From: Paenibacillus contaminans
GTDB taxonomy: Bacteria; Bacillota; Bacilli; Paenibacillales; NBRC-103111
Assembly (NCBI RefSeq): GCF_003285015.1
Contig: NZ_QMFB01000008.1
Coordinates: forward strand, 242,170-306,169
Length of the DNA stretch: 64,000 bases
Reading direction: 5' to 3'
Shown here: in pieces, positions 34,606-43,739 of the stretch
Layout of the letters: each line of letters starts with the position of its first letter
Numbering within the stretch: the stretch's first letter is position 1
Position numbers and translations under genes: made by a program
Notes under the pieces: generated by a model
Databases searched by the model: none
Told to the model about the DNA's origin: nothing
The model's input: only the letters and a program-made list of their open reading frames with translations

Positions 34606-35496
34606 GTGAGATACCGTTCTTTCGAGAAACATTACCATCTGATGCTGCTGCCCGGTACCGTCCTGCTGTTCATATTCAGCGTCATACCGATGTTCGGGCT
34701 CGTTATCGCGTTTCAAGACTTCAAGCTCGGGTTCGGCATTTGGGATTCGCCGTGGATCGGACTTGAAAATTTTCAGTATATGCTAGAGATGACGGACAGC
34801 CGGATTATTTTTTACAACACGATCTTTCTGGCAAGCATGAAAATCGTCATGAATCTGCTCGTGCCATTAGTGTTCGCAATCCTTTTGAATGAGCTGCGCC
34901 TGAGGCTTTTCAAGCGCTGGGTGCAAACGATCGTGTACATTCCGCATTTTCTGTCCTGGGTTATTCTGGCGGGGATTCTCGTGGAGATGCTGTCTTTGGA
35001 CGGCATTGTAAACCGGGTCATCCGTTTGTTCGGAGGAGAAGGGATACTCTTCCTGGCAAGCAATAAGTGGTTTCCCGCGCTTCTCGTAACGAGCGACGTA
35101 TGGAAGGAATTCGGCTTCGGCGCCATTATTTATTTGGCTGCGCTTACGGGCATCAATCCTTCGTTATATGAAGCCGCGGCGATCGACGGCGCGACACGGG
35201 GGCAGCGCATGCTGTATATTACGCTTCCGGGGCTGCTGCCTACCGTTATTTTGATGGGGACGCTGAGCATCAGCAATATTTTGAACGCGGGCTTCGATCA
35301 AATCTTTAATTTGTACAATCCGATGGTATACGAATCGGCGGATATTATCGATACGTACGTGTACAGAGCGGGGCTGCTGCAGGCGCAGTACGGTCTTGCT
35401 ACCGCCGTCGGGCTGATGAAATCGCTCATTTCATTCGTGCTTATTATTTTCTCCTACGGGCTGGCTTACCGTTTCGCCAACTATCGAATTTTCTAA
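34606..35496 (+). CDS. ABC sugar permease, LplB type (locus B)
   Basis: Six-helix permease of about 296 residues, paralog of the protein encoded at 6576. The EAA loop is EAAAIDGATRGQRMLYITLP and the protein ends FANYRIF. GTG at 34606 is preferred because GGGGTGG lies 5 nt upstream and the protein then starts MRYRSFEKHYHLMLLPG, aligning with its paralog; GTG at 34597 in the same frame is possible. The 150-nt gap after the lipoprotein gene is longer than in locus A, but no terminator is seen. Confidence 0.9.
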   Translation: MRYRSFEKHYHLMLLPGTVLLFIFSVIPMFGLVIAFQDFKLGFGIWDSPWIGLENFQYMLEMTDSRIIFYNTIFLASMKIVMNLLVPLVFAILLNELRLRLFKRWVQTIVYIPHFLSWVILAGILVEMLSLDGIVNRVIRLFGGEGILFLASNKWFPALLVTSDVWKEFGFGAIIYLAALTGINPSLYEAAAIDGATRGQRMLYITLPGLLPTVILMGTLSISNILNAGFDQIFNLYNPMVYESADIIDTYVYRAGLLQAQYGLATAVGLMKSLISFVLIIFSYGLAYRFANYRIF

Positions 35497-35519
35497 TTTT
35501 TATAACATATAGGACTCCA

Positions 35520-36443
35520 ATGATTCCGTACTTTACAACAGAAAAGCAGGTGAGCAGATTGGTTGAGAGCCGAACGATGGCTTCGCGCTTGGCGGATGCG
35601 GCGTTAATTATCCTCATGACGCTGGTTGCGTGCATGTCTCTAGGGCCGATCTGGCATACGGTTGCGGTTTCTCTCAGCGACAAGGCGTTTGCCGCGGCGG
35701 GACGGGTTACGTTCTGGCCGGTCGGGTTTAATATTAGCTCCTACTATATCATTTTGTCGGATTCTTCTTTTATCAAGGCGTTTATCGTGTCGCTCAAAAG
35801 GGTGGCGCTCGGCGGAGCGGTCAATTTTGCGCTTTGCGTGCTGATGGCTTATCCCTTGTCCCGGGCGCCCCGGGAATTCCGGTTCCGCAACTCGTATATG
35901 TGGTTTCTTATTTTCTGCATGCTGTTTAGCGGCGGCATCATTCCGTTATATATTCTGATGAAATCGCTCGGGCTGTTCAATTCCATATGGGCTCTCGTTC
36001 TGCCCGGTGCGGTGCCTGTGTTTAACGTGATTTTGCTGATGAATTTTTTCCGCAGCCTGCCAAACGAGCTAAGCGAAGCGGGGTATATGGACGGAGCGGG
36101 GCCTTGGTACATGGCGCTAAGAATTTTCATTCCTTTGTCCGCGCCGGCTTTGGCGACGATTACGTTATTCAGCATAGTTACGCATTGGAACTCGTTTTTT
36201 GACGGATTGATTTTTATGAGGACGCCCGAGCAGTATCCGCTCCAAACATACATCCAGCAGCTGGTCGTGCAGATCAGCGCGCAGAAAATCGATCATACCA
36301 AAATGGATTTGCTGACGAAGATGTCGAATCAGACGCTTAATGCGGCCAAGATCGTCGTTTCCATCGTACCGATCTTGATCGTGTACCCTTTCCTGCAAAA
36401 ATATTTCGTACATGGCATCATACTCGGTTCCGTCAAGGAATAG
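35520..36443 (+). CDS. ABC sugar permease, LplC/YtcP type (locus B)
   Basis: Six-helix permease of up to 307 residues with the family C-terminus HGIILGSVKE. The EAA region reads SEAGYMDGAGPWYMALRIFI, where the second Ala of EAA is Gly. ATG at 35520 has only a weak ribosome site (ATAGGA); TTG at 35559 with AGGTGAG is an alternative start. It forms the channel with the preceding LplB-type subunit. Confidence 0.9.
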   Translation: MIPYFTTEKQVSRLVESRTMASRLADAALIILMTLVACMSLGPIWHTVAVSLSDKAFAAAGRVTFWPVGFNISSYYIILSDSSFIKAFIVSLKRVALGGAVNFALCVLMAYPLSRAPREFRFRNSYMWFLIFCMLFSGGIIPLYILMKSLGLFNSIWALVLPGAVPVFNVILLMNFFRSLPNELSEAGYMDGAGPWYMALRIFIPLSAPALATITLFSIVTHWNSFFDGLIFMRTPEQYPLQTYIQQLVVQISAQKIDHTKMDLLTKMSNQTLNAAKIVVSIVPILIVYPFLQKYFVHGIILGSVKE

Positions 36444-36501
36444 TCGCTTCCATCATGATAGGGCATTCCGCAATCGATAAAGAGAATAGGATGAACGCAT
36501 A

Positions 36502-37626
36502 ATGAAAATCGGCATCATCGGATACGGACTGCGGGTCCGTCACGTTTTTGAAGAACTGCACAAGGCAGATCCGGACTGCCGGATAACGGCTGTCGCCGAT
36601 CCGCGCTGGGAGGAATTGCGAACGGAGAGGGCGGTCGGGGCAGGAGAAATCGCGTGGTATGAACATGCGGATGACATGCTGGAGCGCGAGGCGCTGGACG
36701 GCGTCGTCATCGGCACCCGCTGCAACCTGCATACCGAGATGGCGCTAAAGGTGCTAACGCGCCATTTGCCGCTATTTCTCGAAAAGCCCGTAGCGACGAC
36801 GTTTGAGGATTTATACCGGTTGAAGCAAGGCTACGAGGCTTCCCGTTCGCAAGTGGTCGTATCGTTTCCGCTGCGAAACACGCCTCTCGCGGAGCTGGCC
36901 AAGCAGATCGTCGACTCGGGACAGATCGGCACGGTCGAGCATGTTCAAGCGGTAAACAACGTTCCGTACGGCGGCGTTTATTACCACAACTGGTATCGGG
37001 ACGAGCGTATTACCGGCGGTCTTTTTCTGCAGAAGGCGACTCATGATTTCAACTATATCAACTATTTGGTCGGTCTGAAGCCGGAAACGGTGTGCGCGAT
37101 GAAGTCGAAACGGATATTCAAGGGCGACCGCAAGGCGGGTTTAAAATGTACGGAATGTGAAGAAAAACATACTTGTCCGGAAAGCACGATCGTAAATGGA
37201 ATTGGCGAATACTGCTGCTTTGCGGAGGATACAGGCAACGAGGATTCGGGAAGCGCGCTGATTCGTTACGAGTCGGGCATGCATGTGGCTTACTCGCAAA
37301 ACTTTTTTGTCCGGCGGGATGCCGGGAAGCGAGGGGCGCGGCTGATCGGATACAAGGGAACGCTGGAATTCGACTGGTACACCGGCGAGCTGAAGGTGCA
37401 TATGCATCATGAGCCGCGCGCCGTCACGCACCGGCTTGACGTGAACGCTTACGACGGGCATGGGGGCGGCGACGCGAAGCTGCTTCATAACTTCATTCAA
37501 ATCATGAAGGGCAAGGAACAATCCAAAACACCGCTGGAAGACGGTTTGCTTAGCGCGCTGACTTGTTTGAAAGCGAATGAATCGGCGGTAACGAATACGT
37601 TTCAAACGATCGGGTGGGAACGGTAA
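36502..37626 (+). CDS. Gfo/Idh/MocA family oxidoreductase (locus B)
   Basis: NAD(P)-dependent sugar or inositol-type dehydrogenase of 374 residues. Rossmann start MKIGIIGYGLRVRHVFEEL; family motif EKPVATTFEDL; catalytic-region ATHDFNYINYLVG. A cysteine cluster in the C-terminal domain (Cys216, 219, 225, 238, 239; in CTECEEKHTCPES and EYCCFA) resembles patterns found in some family members and may bind zinc. It follows the permeases by 58 nt in the same direction and probably acts on a sugar imported by locus B. Substrate unknown. Confidence 0.9.
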   Translation: MKIGIIGYGLRVRHVFEELHKADPDCRITAVADPRWEELRTERAVGAGEIAWYEHADDMLEREALDGVVIGTRCNLHTEMALKVLTRHLPLFLEKPVATTFEDLYRLKQGYEASRSQVVVSFPLRNTPLAELAKQIVDSGQIGTVEHVQAVNNVPYGGVYYHNWYRDERITGGLFLQKATHDFNYINYLVGLKPETVCAMKSKRIFKGDRKAGLKCTECEEKHTCPESTIVNGIGEYCCFAEDTGNEDSGSALIRYESGMHVAYSQNFFVRRDAGKRGARLIGYKGTLEFDWYTGELKVHMHHEPRAVTHRLDVNAYDGHGGGDAKLLHNFIQIMKGKEQSKTPLEDGLLSALTCLKANESAVTNTFQTIGWER

Positions 37627-37791
37627 GGCAGCACGGAAGGCAGCAGGGTAAACTGGCACGGTAGAACGGGGTGACGTACTCGGGAATATGATTCCGTGAC
37701 GGATAGCGATGAGGACGGAGGCGCATGGGGGCAGCGTGGAAAGTAAGGGTTGCACCTTGCGTCTCGTTTTTTCCTTTTGTCTGTAAGCGCT

Positions 37792-37805
37792 TACTGTTAA
37801 GCGGA
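37792..37805. promoter_or_regulatory. CcpA cre site before GH114-like gene
   Basis: TGTAAGCGCTTACT matches the cre consensus at 13 of 14 positions and contains the perfect 12-bp palindrome GTAAGCGCTTAC. It lies 56 nt before the chosen start codon. Catabolite repression of the hydrolase is predicted. Confidence 0.65.
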
Positions 37806-37860
37806 TTTTCATATAGAAATTGACCAAAAAGCGAGCCAAATGAAAAGGAGGCAATTGCGA

Positions 37861-40839
37861 ATGTGGAAAAAATGGTTGACCGGCATGCTTGCCCTGTTGT
37901 TATTGACGGGAGGAATTCCCGTTCATCGGGCGGAAGCCGCTTGGTATCCTTCGATCCAGGCAGACGGACGCAAGGACGAGTGGAACGATACCGTTCCGCT
38001 GATCCGCGGCAAGCAAACGACCGTACATACGCTAAAGGTGGCAAACGACGCTTCTTATTTATATGTTTTGGTCGAGGGCATCGGGCTTTCGGCTTTGACT
38101 TCCGATTTCTATTTGAATACGGACGGGAACGCTGCCACAGGTTATCGGGAGCCGAACTGGGACGAGGACAGCGGGGCGGATTTCCTTTTGGAAACAAGCG
38201 TCCATTTGGAGCCGGTCACTGTCGGAGGTCAGGTACGCAATGCGAAGAAGGACAAAGCGAGCCTGCTGAGCTATACGGGGACGGGGACCGATTGGAGCTG
38301 GAATCAGGAAGCCGAATATGTCGGGAGCGGGCAGATCGTGAAGACGGACAACGTTATCGAGGCGCGAATTCCGCTCAGCGATCTCGGCTTGTCGTCAGGA
38401 AATTCCGTTAAGATCGGCTTCGTCAATTATTACTCGAAATCGGAGCGGCTCCCGGCCAAAACGGGCGCATTCGCCGCATATACGATAAAGGCGGCCAATG
38501 CGGAGCGTCCGTCCGTGCCGACCGGATTAAACGTGTCCAATCAGCATAGCACCAAGCTGCAGATCAATTGGACGCCGTCTGCGGACAATAACGGGATTAA
38601 GGGCTATAAGGTATACCGCGTCAAAGGAGATCAGATCGAATATGCGGGATGGACGACGTCAGCCTCCTACACCGACGGCTGGCTGGAGCCTTCGAAGACG
38701 TATACGTATAAGGTGGAAGCTTTCGATACGGATGGCTACAGCTCGGGTCCGAGCCTTGCCGTGACGGGTTCGACGACGGCTTATCCCTCCGTTCCGGCAT
38801 CGACAGGCGACTGGAACGCCGTTACCGATTTGTTGTTTAACTATACGGTGGAGGATTCGATCGATGCCGCGGAGTTTGCGAGTTATGACCTGCTGGCGCT
38901 CTCCGGTGCGGTTTCCCCCGAGAAGCTGAACGAAATTAAAGCGATCAATCCCGACATTTTTATCGTGGGTTATATTTCGGTCGGTCAAGATGCAAGGGAA
39001 GGAAATTCGCCGGACATCTTCTTCAAGGATAGCGAAGGCAATCCGGAATGCGATTTGAACTGGCCGTCCTGCTTCATCGATCCGACGAACCAGAACTGGC
39101 AGAAGAAAGTGCTCGACGAGCTGCTTCCCGGTTTGGTGGCGCGCGGTTTCGACGGATTTTATCTGGATACCGTGGAAGTGACGGAAGTCATTCATAAGGA
39201 CAAAGCTTGGGGCATGGGACAGCTTGTGCAAAAAATCAAGCAAAAGTATCCGGACAAAATCGTATTTTCCGGCGGCGGCGTGCATCTCATGCGCGGCGGG
39301 GATTACGATATTCGCTCCTCCGTCGATGCCGTGCTGTTCGAGAGCTACGTAAACACATGGGTCGGCGATATGATGTGGGACGAAACGGGGCAAGTTCCCG
39401 TAGGCAACGCGGAAATGTACGGCGTTTACACGCCTTATGACCATCCGAGAAAAATGGATTACGCAAGCAAGCGCGATGTGATCAACAAGGCGCGCTTCCA
39501 ATTCAACACAGACGGCACGCTTGTTCGCGACGGCTCCGGCAAAACTGTGAATCAGCCCAACACGAATTTCCATGTGTTTACGCTGGATTACAATACACCA
39601 TTTCAGCCGGAGCTGATTCGTTATTCGGCCGAGCAGGCATGGTCGGACGGTTTTCTCCCTTCATTCGGCATGAAGCTGCTGTATTTCCCGCCGGCATACG
39701 ATTGGAGAACGATGAGTGGTTACTTGCCGTTCCAGCCGTCAACGGCATTTAGCGCGGCAAATTTCGGGAAATCGTACGATTTGATGAAATACGTACCCGT
39801 TACGGTTGACGGGGACGGCTCGGAGTGGAGCGGGACGGCCGCGTTATCCGTTACGGGAACGGGCTCGATTACGAAGCTGAGCATGGCCGTTGACGGAACG
39901 AACCTCAATGTGCTTGTTGAAGGAACGGGATTACATACGCCGGGACAACGCATCATTTTGAATACGGACAATAACGCGTTTTCCGGATACCAGTTCCCGG
40001 AATGGTCCGGCAACGCCCAGACGGGCACAGACTTTATCATTGAAAACGGGACGCTGCTGAAGCATCTAGGCGATCCGTGGAGCAGCGCCGGTTGGACGGT
40101 TTGGGCGTGGGAGCAGGCCGCCGATCCGATTCAATATGCGGTTAACGGTGCGGGAACCGTTTTGGAAGCGTCGATTCCGCTGGAGCTTCTGACATCCGTC
40201 GGCGGAAATAAGCTTTATCCGTTCAGTCAAATTACCGCTGCCTACATGAAGTATTCCGGGGCAACGACAACGGAGACATTGCCTAAAGTACTTCCGGGAG
40301 CTACCGAAAGCTTGCTGCACATGGATTTCCGGGGAGGACTCATCAAAGCGGACGGCTCGACGGCGGACTGGTCCGGACTCGGCGCGGCTTCATCGGCAAC
40401 GGGTACCGGCAATATTCATCGGATCAACGCGGTCGGTGACGGACACCATTTGAACGTTCTAATAGAAGGAACGGGGTTGACCGGCAATAAGGGAAGGCTG
40501 CTGCTAAATACAGACAATAATGAGGGTACCGGCTATCAATCGGCGTCATGGGGACCGGCTGTATCGACGGGCGCGGACTTCATGGTGGAAGACGGGGCAT
40601 TGTTCGAATACGCGGGAAGCGGCAGCGACTGGAATTGGAAGTCTGTCGTGCGCTACCCGGACATTCCGGTTCAGCCGACCGGGTATTCCGCATCCACTGC
40701 GGCCATCGAATATCGGATTCCGCTGGATGCGGTTCACTTGGCGCCCATCAGCGCGTTTAGCGCGGCATTTCAGACATACAGCGGGGCTGCAGTCGTCGAA
40801 ACGTTCCCGCATTTCCTGCAAATGACGCTTCCTAAGTAA
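37861..40839 (+). CDS. Secreted GH114-like glycoside hydrolase with FN3 and three repeated beta modules
   Basis: Large secreted protein of 992 residues. Signal peptide MWKKWLTGMLALLLLTGGIP with cleavage near AEA-A. Order: beta module A (about 33-210), fibronectin III (about 216-300), a TIM-barrel region (about 310-625) resembling GH114 endo-alpha-1,4-polygalactosaminidase (IFIVGYISVGQDAREG, GFDGFYLDTVEVTEV with likely catalytic acids), then beta modules B (about 646-820) and C (about 827-992). Modules A-C share DG-D-EW openings, LNVLVEGTGL and LNTDNNAFSGYQFPEW patterns, suggesting carbohydrate-binding (CBM9-like) repeats. ATG at 37861 has AAGGAGG 9 nt upstream. Placed after sugar locus B and under a cre site, it may release the oligosaccharide that locus B imports. 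Confidence 0.82.
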   Translation: MWKKWLTGMLALLLLTGGIPVHRAEAAWYPSIQADGRKDEWNDTVPLIRGKQTTVHTLKVANDASYLYVLVEGIGLSALTSDFYLNTDGNAATGYREPNWDEDSGADFLLETSVHLEPVTVGGQVRNAKKDKASLLSYTGTGTDWSWNQEAEYVGSGQIVKTDNVIEARIPLSDLGLSSGNSVKIGFVNYYSKSERLPAKTGAFAAYTIKAANAERPSVPTGLNVSNQHSTKLQINWTPSADNNGIKGYKVYRVKGDQIEYAGWTTSASYTDGWLEPSKTYTYKVEAFDTDGYSSGPSLAVTGSTTAYPSVPASTGDWNAVTDLLFNYTVEDSIDAAEFASYDLLALSGAVSPEKLNEIKAINPDIFIVGYISVGQDAREGNSPDIFFKDSEGNPECDLNWPSCFIDPTNQNWQKKVLDELLPGLVARGFDGFYLDTVEVTEVIHKDKAWGMGQLVQKIKQKYPDKIVFSGGGVHLMRGGDYDIRSSVDAVLFESYVNTWVGDMMWDETGQVPVGNAEMYGVYTPYDHPRKMDYASKRDVINKARFQFNTDGTLVRDGSGKTVNQPNTNFHVFTLDYNTPFQPELIRYSAEQAWSDGFLPSFGMKLLYFPPAYDWRTMSGYLPFQPSTAFSAANFGKSYDLMKYVPVTVDGDGSEWSGTAALSVTGTGSITKLSMAVDGTNLNVLVEGTGLHTPGQRIILNTDNNAFSGYQFPEWSGNAQTGTDFIIENGTLLKHLGDPWSSAGWTVWAWEQAADPIQYAVNGAGTVLEASIPLELLTSVGGNKLYPFSQITAAYMKYSGATTTETLPKVLPGATESLLHMDFRGGLIKADGSTADWSGLGAASSATGTGNIHRINAVGDGHHLNVLIEGTGLTGNKGRLLLNTDNNEGTGYQSASWGPAVSTGADFMVEDGALFEYAGSGSDWNWKSVVRYPDIPVQPTGYSASTAAIEYRIPLDAVHLAPISAFSAAFQTYSGAAVVETFPHFLQMTLPK

Positions 40840-40915
40840 AGAGAAGAAACCATTGAAAAAACTTGAATAACGTTTGCGATTCAGGGACATCCTATTTTCA
40901 ACGGTGAAAAGAGAG

Positions 40916-41095
40916 GTGTGGTTCCGTTGGGCTACCTAACGAATACAACCGAGGAAAGTTGTTGTTGAATCTAAAAAGAAGCGAGGGGATGTGCCGCAGA
41001 GACTATTATGTAGTCTAGCACTGCATAGCGTCAATGAAGGCAAAGCCTAAGATTCAAAGTAAGGTTCAGGACAGATTGACCAAATCAATTCACCG
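40916..41095 (+). mobile_element. Possible group II intron 5' domain remnant (tentative)
   Basis: No gene lies in 40840-41293. From GTGTG at 40916 (fits the GUGYG intron 5' end) the sequence reads like domain I of bacterial group II introns: ACCGAGGAAAG, GAATCTAAAAAGAAGCGAGG, AGGCAAAGCCTAAGATTC and GGTTCAGGACAGA. No reverse transcriptase frame or domains V/VI follow, so it would be a truncated remnant. Recognition is by resemblance only. Confidence 0.3.
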
Positions 41096-41097
41096 TT

Positions 41098-41125
41098 AGG
41101 ACTCCGAAAGGAGTCCTTTATTTAT
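41098..41125 (+). terminator. Intrinsic terminator in the 40.8-41.3 kb gap
   Basis: AGGACTCC and GGAGTCCT with loop GAAA, then a T-rich stretch. Confidence 0.75.
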
Positions 41126-41185
41126 TTGTCAGAAAGTATATCCTCCGCTGATTGTTCCAATCCCGGGTAAATGAGCATGTATCGG
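41119..41185. repeat. Flank fragment of the dispersed repeat
   Basis: TTTGTCAGAAAGTATATC matches the flank of copy 1 (14505-14521), CTGATTGTTC matches the left flank of copies 1 and 4, and a degenerate GGGTAAATGAG replaces the repeat body. Confidence 0.45.
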
Positions 41186-41293
41186 ATCAGGGTAAAATTC
41201 CCTGATCTTTTCTTTTGATTGTTTCCGTGTTGTTCGCATATAATAAAGTAAATATACGAACAAACGTTCCGTTTGGAGGGGTGAGCGGATTAG

Positions 41294-41509
41294 ATGCAAA
41301 AGCAAATAACTCGCGATGAGCATTGCAGGCTCTTAAGAAAATCCGCCTATGACCTTGCGGCCAAATACGGCATCGATAAGGACGGATTTCTTCGCGCGAT
41401 CGACGCTTACGAAAGGGAGCCCGAGCTGCTGCATAAAATCGACGGCTTGGAACGCGGCGTAAAGCAGGTGGTCAGGGCGATCATCGGTGCGCAGGAAGGG
41501 GAATGCTAA
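41294..41509 (+). CDS. Hypothetical small protein, 71 residues
   Basis: Small helical protein, not recognised: MQKQITRDEHCRLLRKSAYD at the start and a C-terminal helix GLERGVKQVVRAIIGAQ. GGAGGGG lies about 13 nt before the ATG, longer than ideal. It stands alone, convergent with the MATE gene. Coding character is moderate; function unknown. Confidence 0.6.
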   Translation: MQKQITRDEHCRLLRKSAYDLAAKYGIDKDGFLRAIDAYEREPELLHKIDGLERGVKQVVRAIIGAQEGEC

Positions 41510-41534
41510 AACCGGCAAGCATCCCCCCATAAAG

Positions 41535-42893
41535 CTACGACACCGCTCTTGCCTCGGGCACGCTGCGCGTACGTCTGCGGATGTAGGCATAAACGGTAAC
41601 GACGACGACCAGCTCCGAGATCGGAATCGCAAGCCATATGCCCGTCGTGCCGATCAGATGCGGCAGCGTCAGCAGAATGGCGACCATCAGCAGCATTTCG
41701 CGCGCCACGGTAATCCAAGTCGCCATCTTGACCTGCTCGGTCGACTGAAAATAGGTCATCATAACAAAGTTGACGCCCATGAATAAGTAAGCGAGGAAAA
41801 ACAAACGAATGCCGGTCGCCGCCATTTGGCGAACCTCCGCCGAGAACGAGCCGAACATCGAGACGATGCCGTCGGCGGCCAGCAAACCGACAAGATAAAC
41901 CCCCAGACCGATGCCTATCGCCGTTTTGACGGCAAGCCGGATCGTTTCCCGCTCGCGGGAACGCAGCTTCGCTCCGCGATAGTAGCTGAGCAGCGGCTGG
42001 ATGCCGGCCCCCATGCCGATGAACAGCATCAGCATGACGCTGTGCACGTAATTGAGCATCGAGAAGGCCGATACGCCGACCGTTCCGGCCCAGCGAACCA
42101 TGGCCATATTGTAACCGGCCGTGAATACCGAGATGCCGAGCTCCGCAACGAAGCTGGGAAGCCCGATCGTAAACGTGTTCCTGATCAGCTCCCAGGAGAA
42201 GCGGAACTTCACGAAACGAAGCATGCTGTCCTTGCGCAGGAAATGCGTCAACAATACGCAAGTGCCGATTGCAGCCGCACCGATCAATGCCCAAGCCGAG
42301 CCCGACACGCCGAAGTCCAGGACGAACAGCAGCACGTAATTGATGACGATATTGCAAGCGGCGGTAACGAGCAGGGAAATCATCGCCAGGTTCGGATTGC
42401 CGTCGTTGCGGACAAAAATGCTGAACGTATTTTGTACGGTAACAATGAAGCCGAACCCGAGCAGCACGGTCATAAATTCCATGACGTAAGGCATCGTTTC
42501 GTCATTGGCTCCGAGGAACAGCGCGAGCTGCTCGCGGAACATATAAGCGGTTCCGGCCAGCAGCAAGGTCAAGCCGAAAATAAGCGCAAGCGAATGGGTA
42601 AACACGGAACGCGCTTCCTTGACCTGCTTGGCGCCGAGATGTCTGGAATATAACACGGCGCCGCCCATGCCGATCCAGAGGGACACGGCGAAGTAAATCG
42701 AGAAGACGGGAACCGCGACGTTGACACCCGCCAGCGCGACTTCTCCATAACGATGACCGACAAATATACCGTCGACGACGACGTTGATGGACATCATAAA
42801 CATGCCGATAAGCGAAGGGATCAAATAACGGACGAATACTTTTCCAACGGAATCGGATTCCATGGCTGACAGCTTTTTATTTTCTGCAAGCAT
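41535..42893 (-). CDS. MATE-family multidrug efflux transporter
   Basis: Inner-membrane Na+ or H+ antiporter of 452 residues with twelve predicted helices in two repeats. Typical MATE elements: FVRYLIPSLIGMFMMSINVV at the start, VDGIFVGHRYGEVALAGVNV, and the second-half start FTIGLPSFVAELGISVFTAG with MRWAGTVGVSAFSM. It lies 9 nt after the TetR gene in the same direction, so the pair forms an operon that is probably autorepressed and induced by a transported drug. The ribosome site before the ATG (GGAAGGG) is distant. Confidence 0.93.
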   Translation of the reverse strand: MLAENKKLSAMESDSVGKVFVRYLIPSLIGMFMMSINVVVDGIFVGHRYGEVALAGVNVAVPVFSIYFAVSLWIGMGGAVLYSRHLGAKQVKEARSVFTHSLALIFGLTLLLAGTAYMFREQLALFLGANDETMPYVMEFMTVLLGFGFIVTVQNTFSIFVRNDGNPNLAMISLLVTAACNIVINYVLLFVLDFGVSGSAWALIGAAAIGTCVLLTHFLRKDSMLRFVKFRFSWELIRNTFTIGLPSFVAELGISVFTAGYNMAMVRWAGTVGVSAFSMLNYVHSVMLMLFIGMGAGIQPLLSYYRGAKLRSRERETIRLAVKTAIGIGLGVYLVGLLAADGIVSMFGSFSAEVRQMAATGIRLFFLAYLFMGVNFVMMTYFQSTEQVKMATWITVAREMLLMVAILLTLPHLIGTTGIWLAIPISELVVVVTVYAYIRRRTRSVPEARAVS

Positions 42894-42902
42894 AACAATT
42901 GT

Positions 42903-43481
42903 TTACCCTTCCTCTTTATGAATTAGCCCCTGCCACAGCAAGGAGAAAGTCGTTTCCGCAGCATGAATGAAATATTCCGGACTGTCGAAAATGAGCTTGG
43001 CGGTCAGACCTTCGTATATCGTATGGACGGCAAGCGCGCCGTCCTTCGCTTTCACCTTGATCTTGCGATCCTGCTGGAAGGCCAGCTCAAGCAAATGAAG
43101 CAGATGATGCGAATACAGTTCGTACATCGTCAGGAACAGCTCCTTAAGCTGATCCGGCGGCATAAACGCCATAAGAAACATTAATTTGACGTTTCGGTTG
43201 TCGGCGTAACGCTTCCCCATCTCGATGACGAACGTATGAAGAAGCTTCTGCAGGGGCTCTCCCTTATGATCGCTGAAGAACGAGGTCAGAAACGCAATTT
43301 CCTGCTTGGTCGCTTCCTCGTGGATTTCGACGACCAATTCCTTCTTGTCCTTGAAGTGCGCGTAAATCGATTGCTTCTTGATGCCCACTTCATGGGCGAT
43401 GTCCGCCAGCTTCGTACCCTCGTATCCGTATTGCAGCAGATGCTCGACCGCGATTTTTTTGATTTCCTCTCTCCGGCTCAT
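42903..43481 (-). CDS. TetR/AcrR family transcriptional regulator of the MATE pump
   Basis: Repressor of 192 residues. N-terminal HTH: LADIAHEVGIKKQSIYAHFK is the family DNA-recognition segment. The C-terminal part is an all-helical ligand and dimer domain with no close assignment. ATG at 43481 follows GGGGGAC; a TTG five codons earlier is possible. First gene of the TetR-MATE operon, so it most likely represses its own promoter and is released by a drug or metabolite. Confidence 0.92.
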   Translation of the reverse strand: MSRREEIKKIAVEHLLQYGYEGTKLADIAHEVGIKKQSIYAHFKDKKELVVEIHEEATKQEIAFLTSFFSDHKGEPLQKLLHTFVIEMGKRYADNRNVKLMFLMAFMPPDQLKELFLTMYELYSHHLLHLLELAFQQDRKIKVKAKDGALAVHTIYEGLTAKLIFDSPEYFIHAAETTFSLLWQGLIHKEEG

Positions 43482-43579
43482 CTTGTCCCCCGCCAACCTA
43501 TTTCGTTATTTACCTTACCGCAGTCAGGTAGTGACGAAGAGTATAATATCACCTTTTATTGTCAAAATCAATCACCCGG

Positions 43580-43593
43580 CTGACAATAGTCAG
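43580..43593. promoter_or_regulatory. Candidate TetR operator
   Basis: CTGACAATAGTCAG, a perfect palindrome of CTGAC and GTCAG around four bases, 100 nt upstream of the tetR start and next to a TTGACA/TATACT pair on the minus strand that is spaced only 14 bp. Confidence 0.4.
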
Positions 43594-43739
43594 TTAAATT
43601 TTATCAAAATAAAAAGGGAACTAACGAGAGATTCTCCCGATAGTTCCCATATGTTCGTCAAACAGCAGCATGAACCGGAGTGCTTGCAAATAGAGTGGAG
43701 CGGACTGGTACGGGAGATGCCCGTACAACTTCTTGCTCG

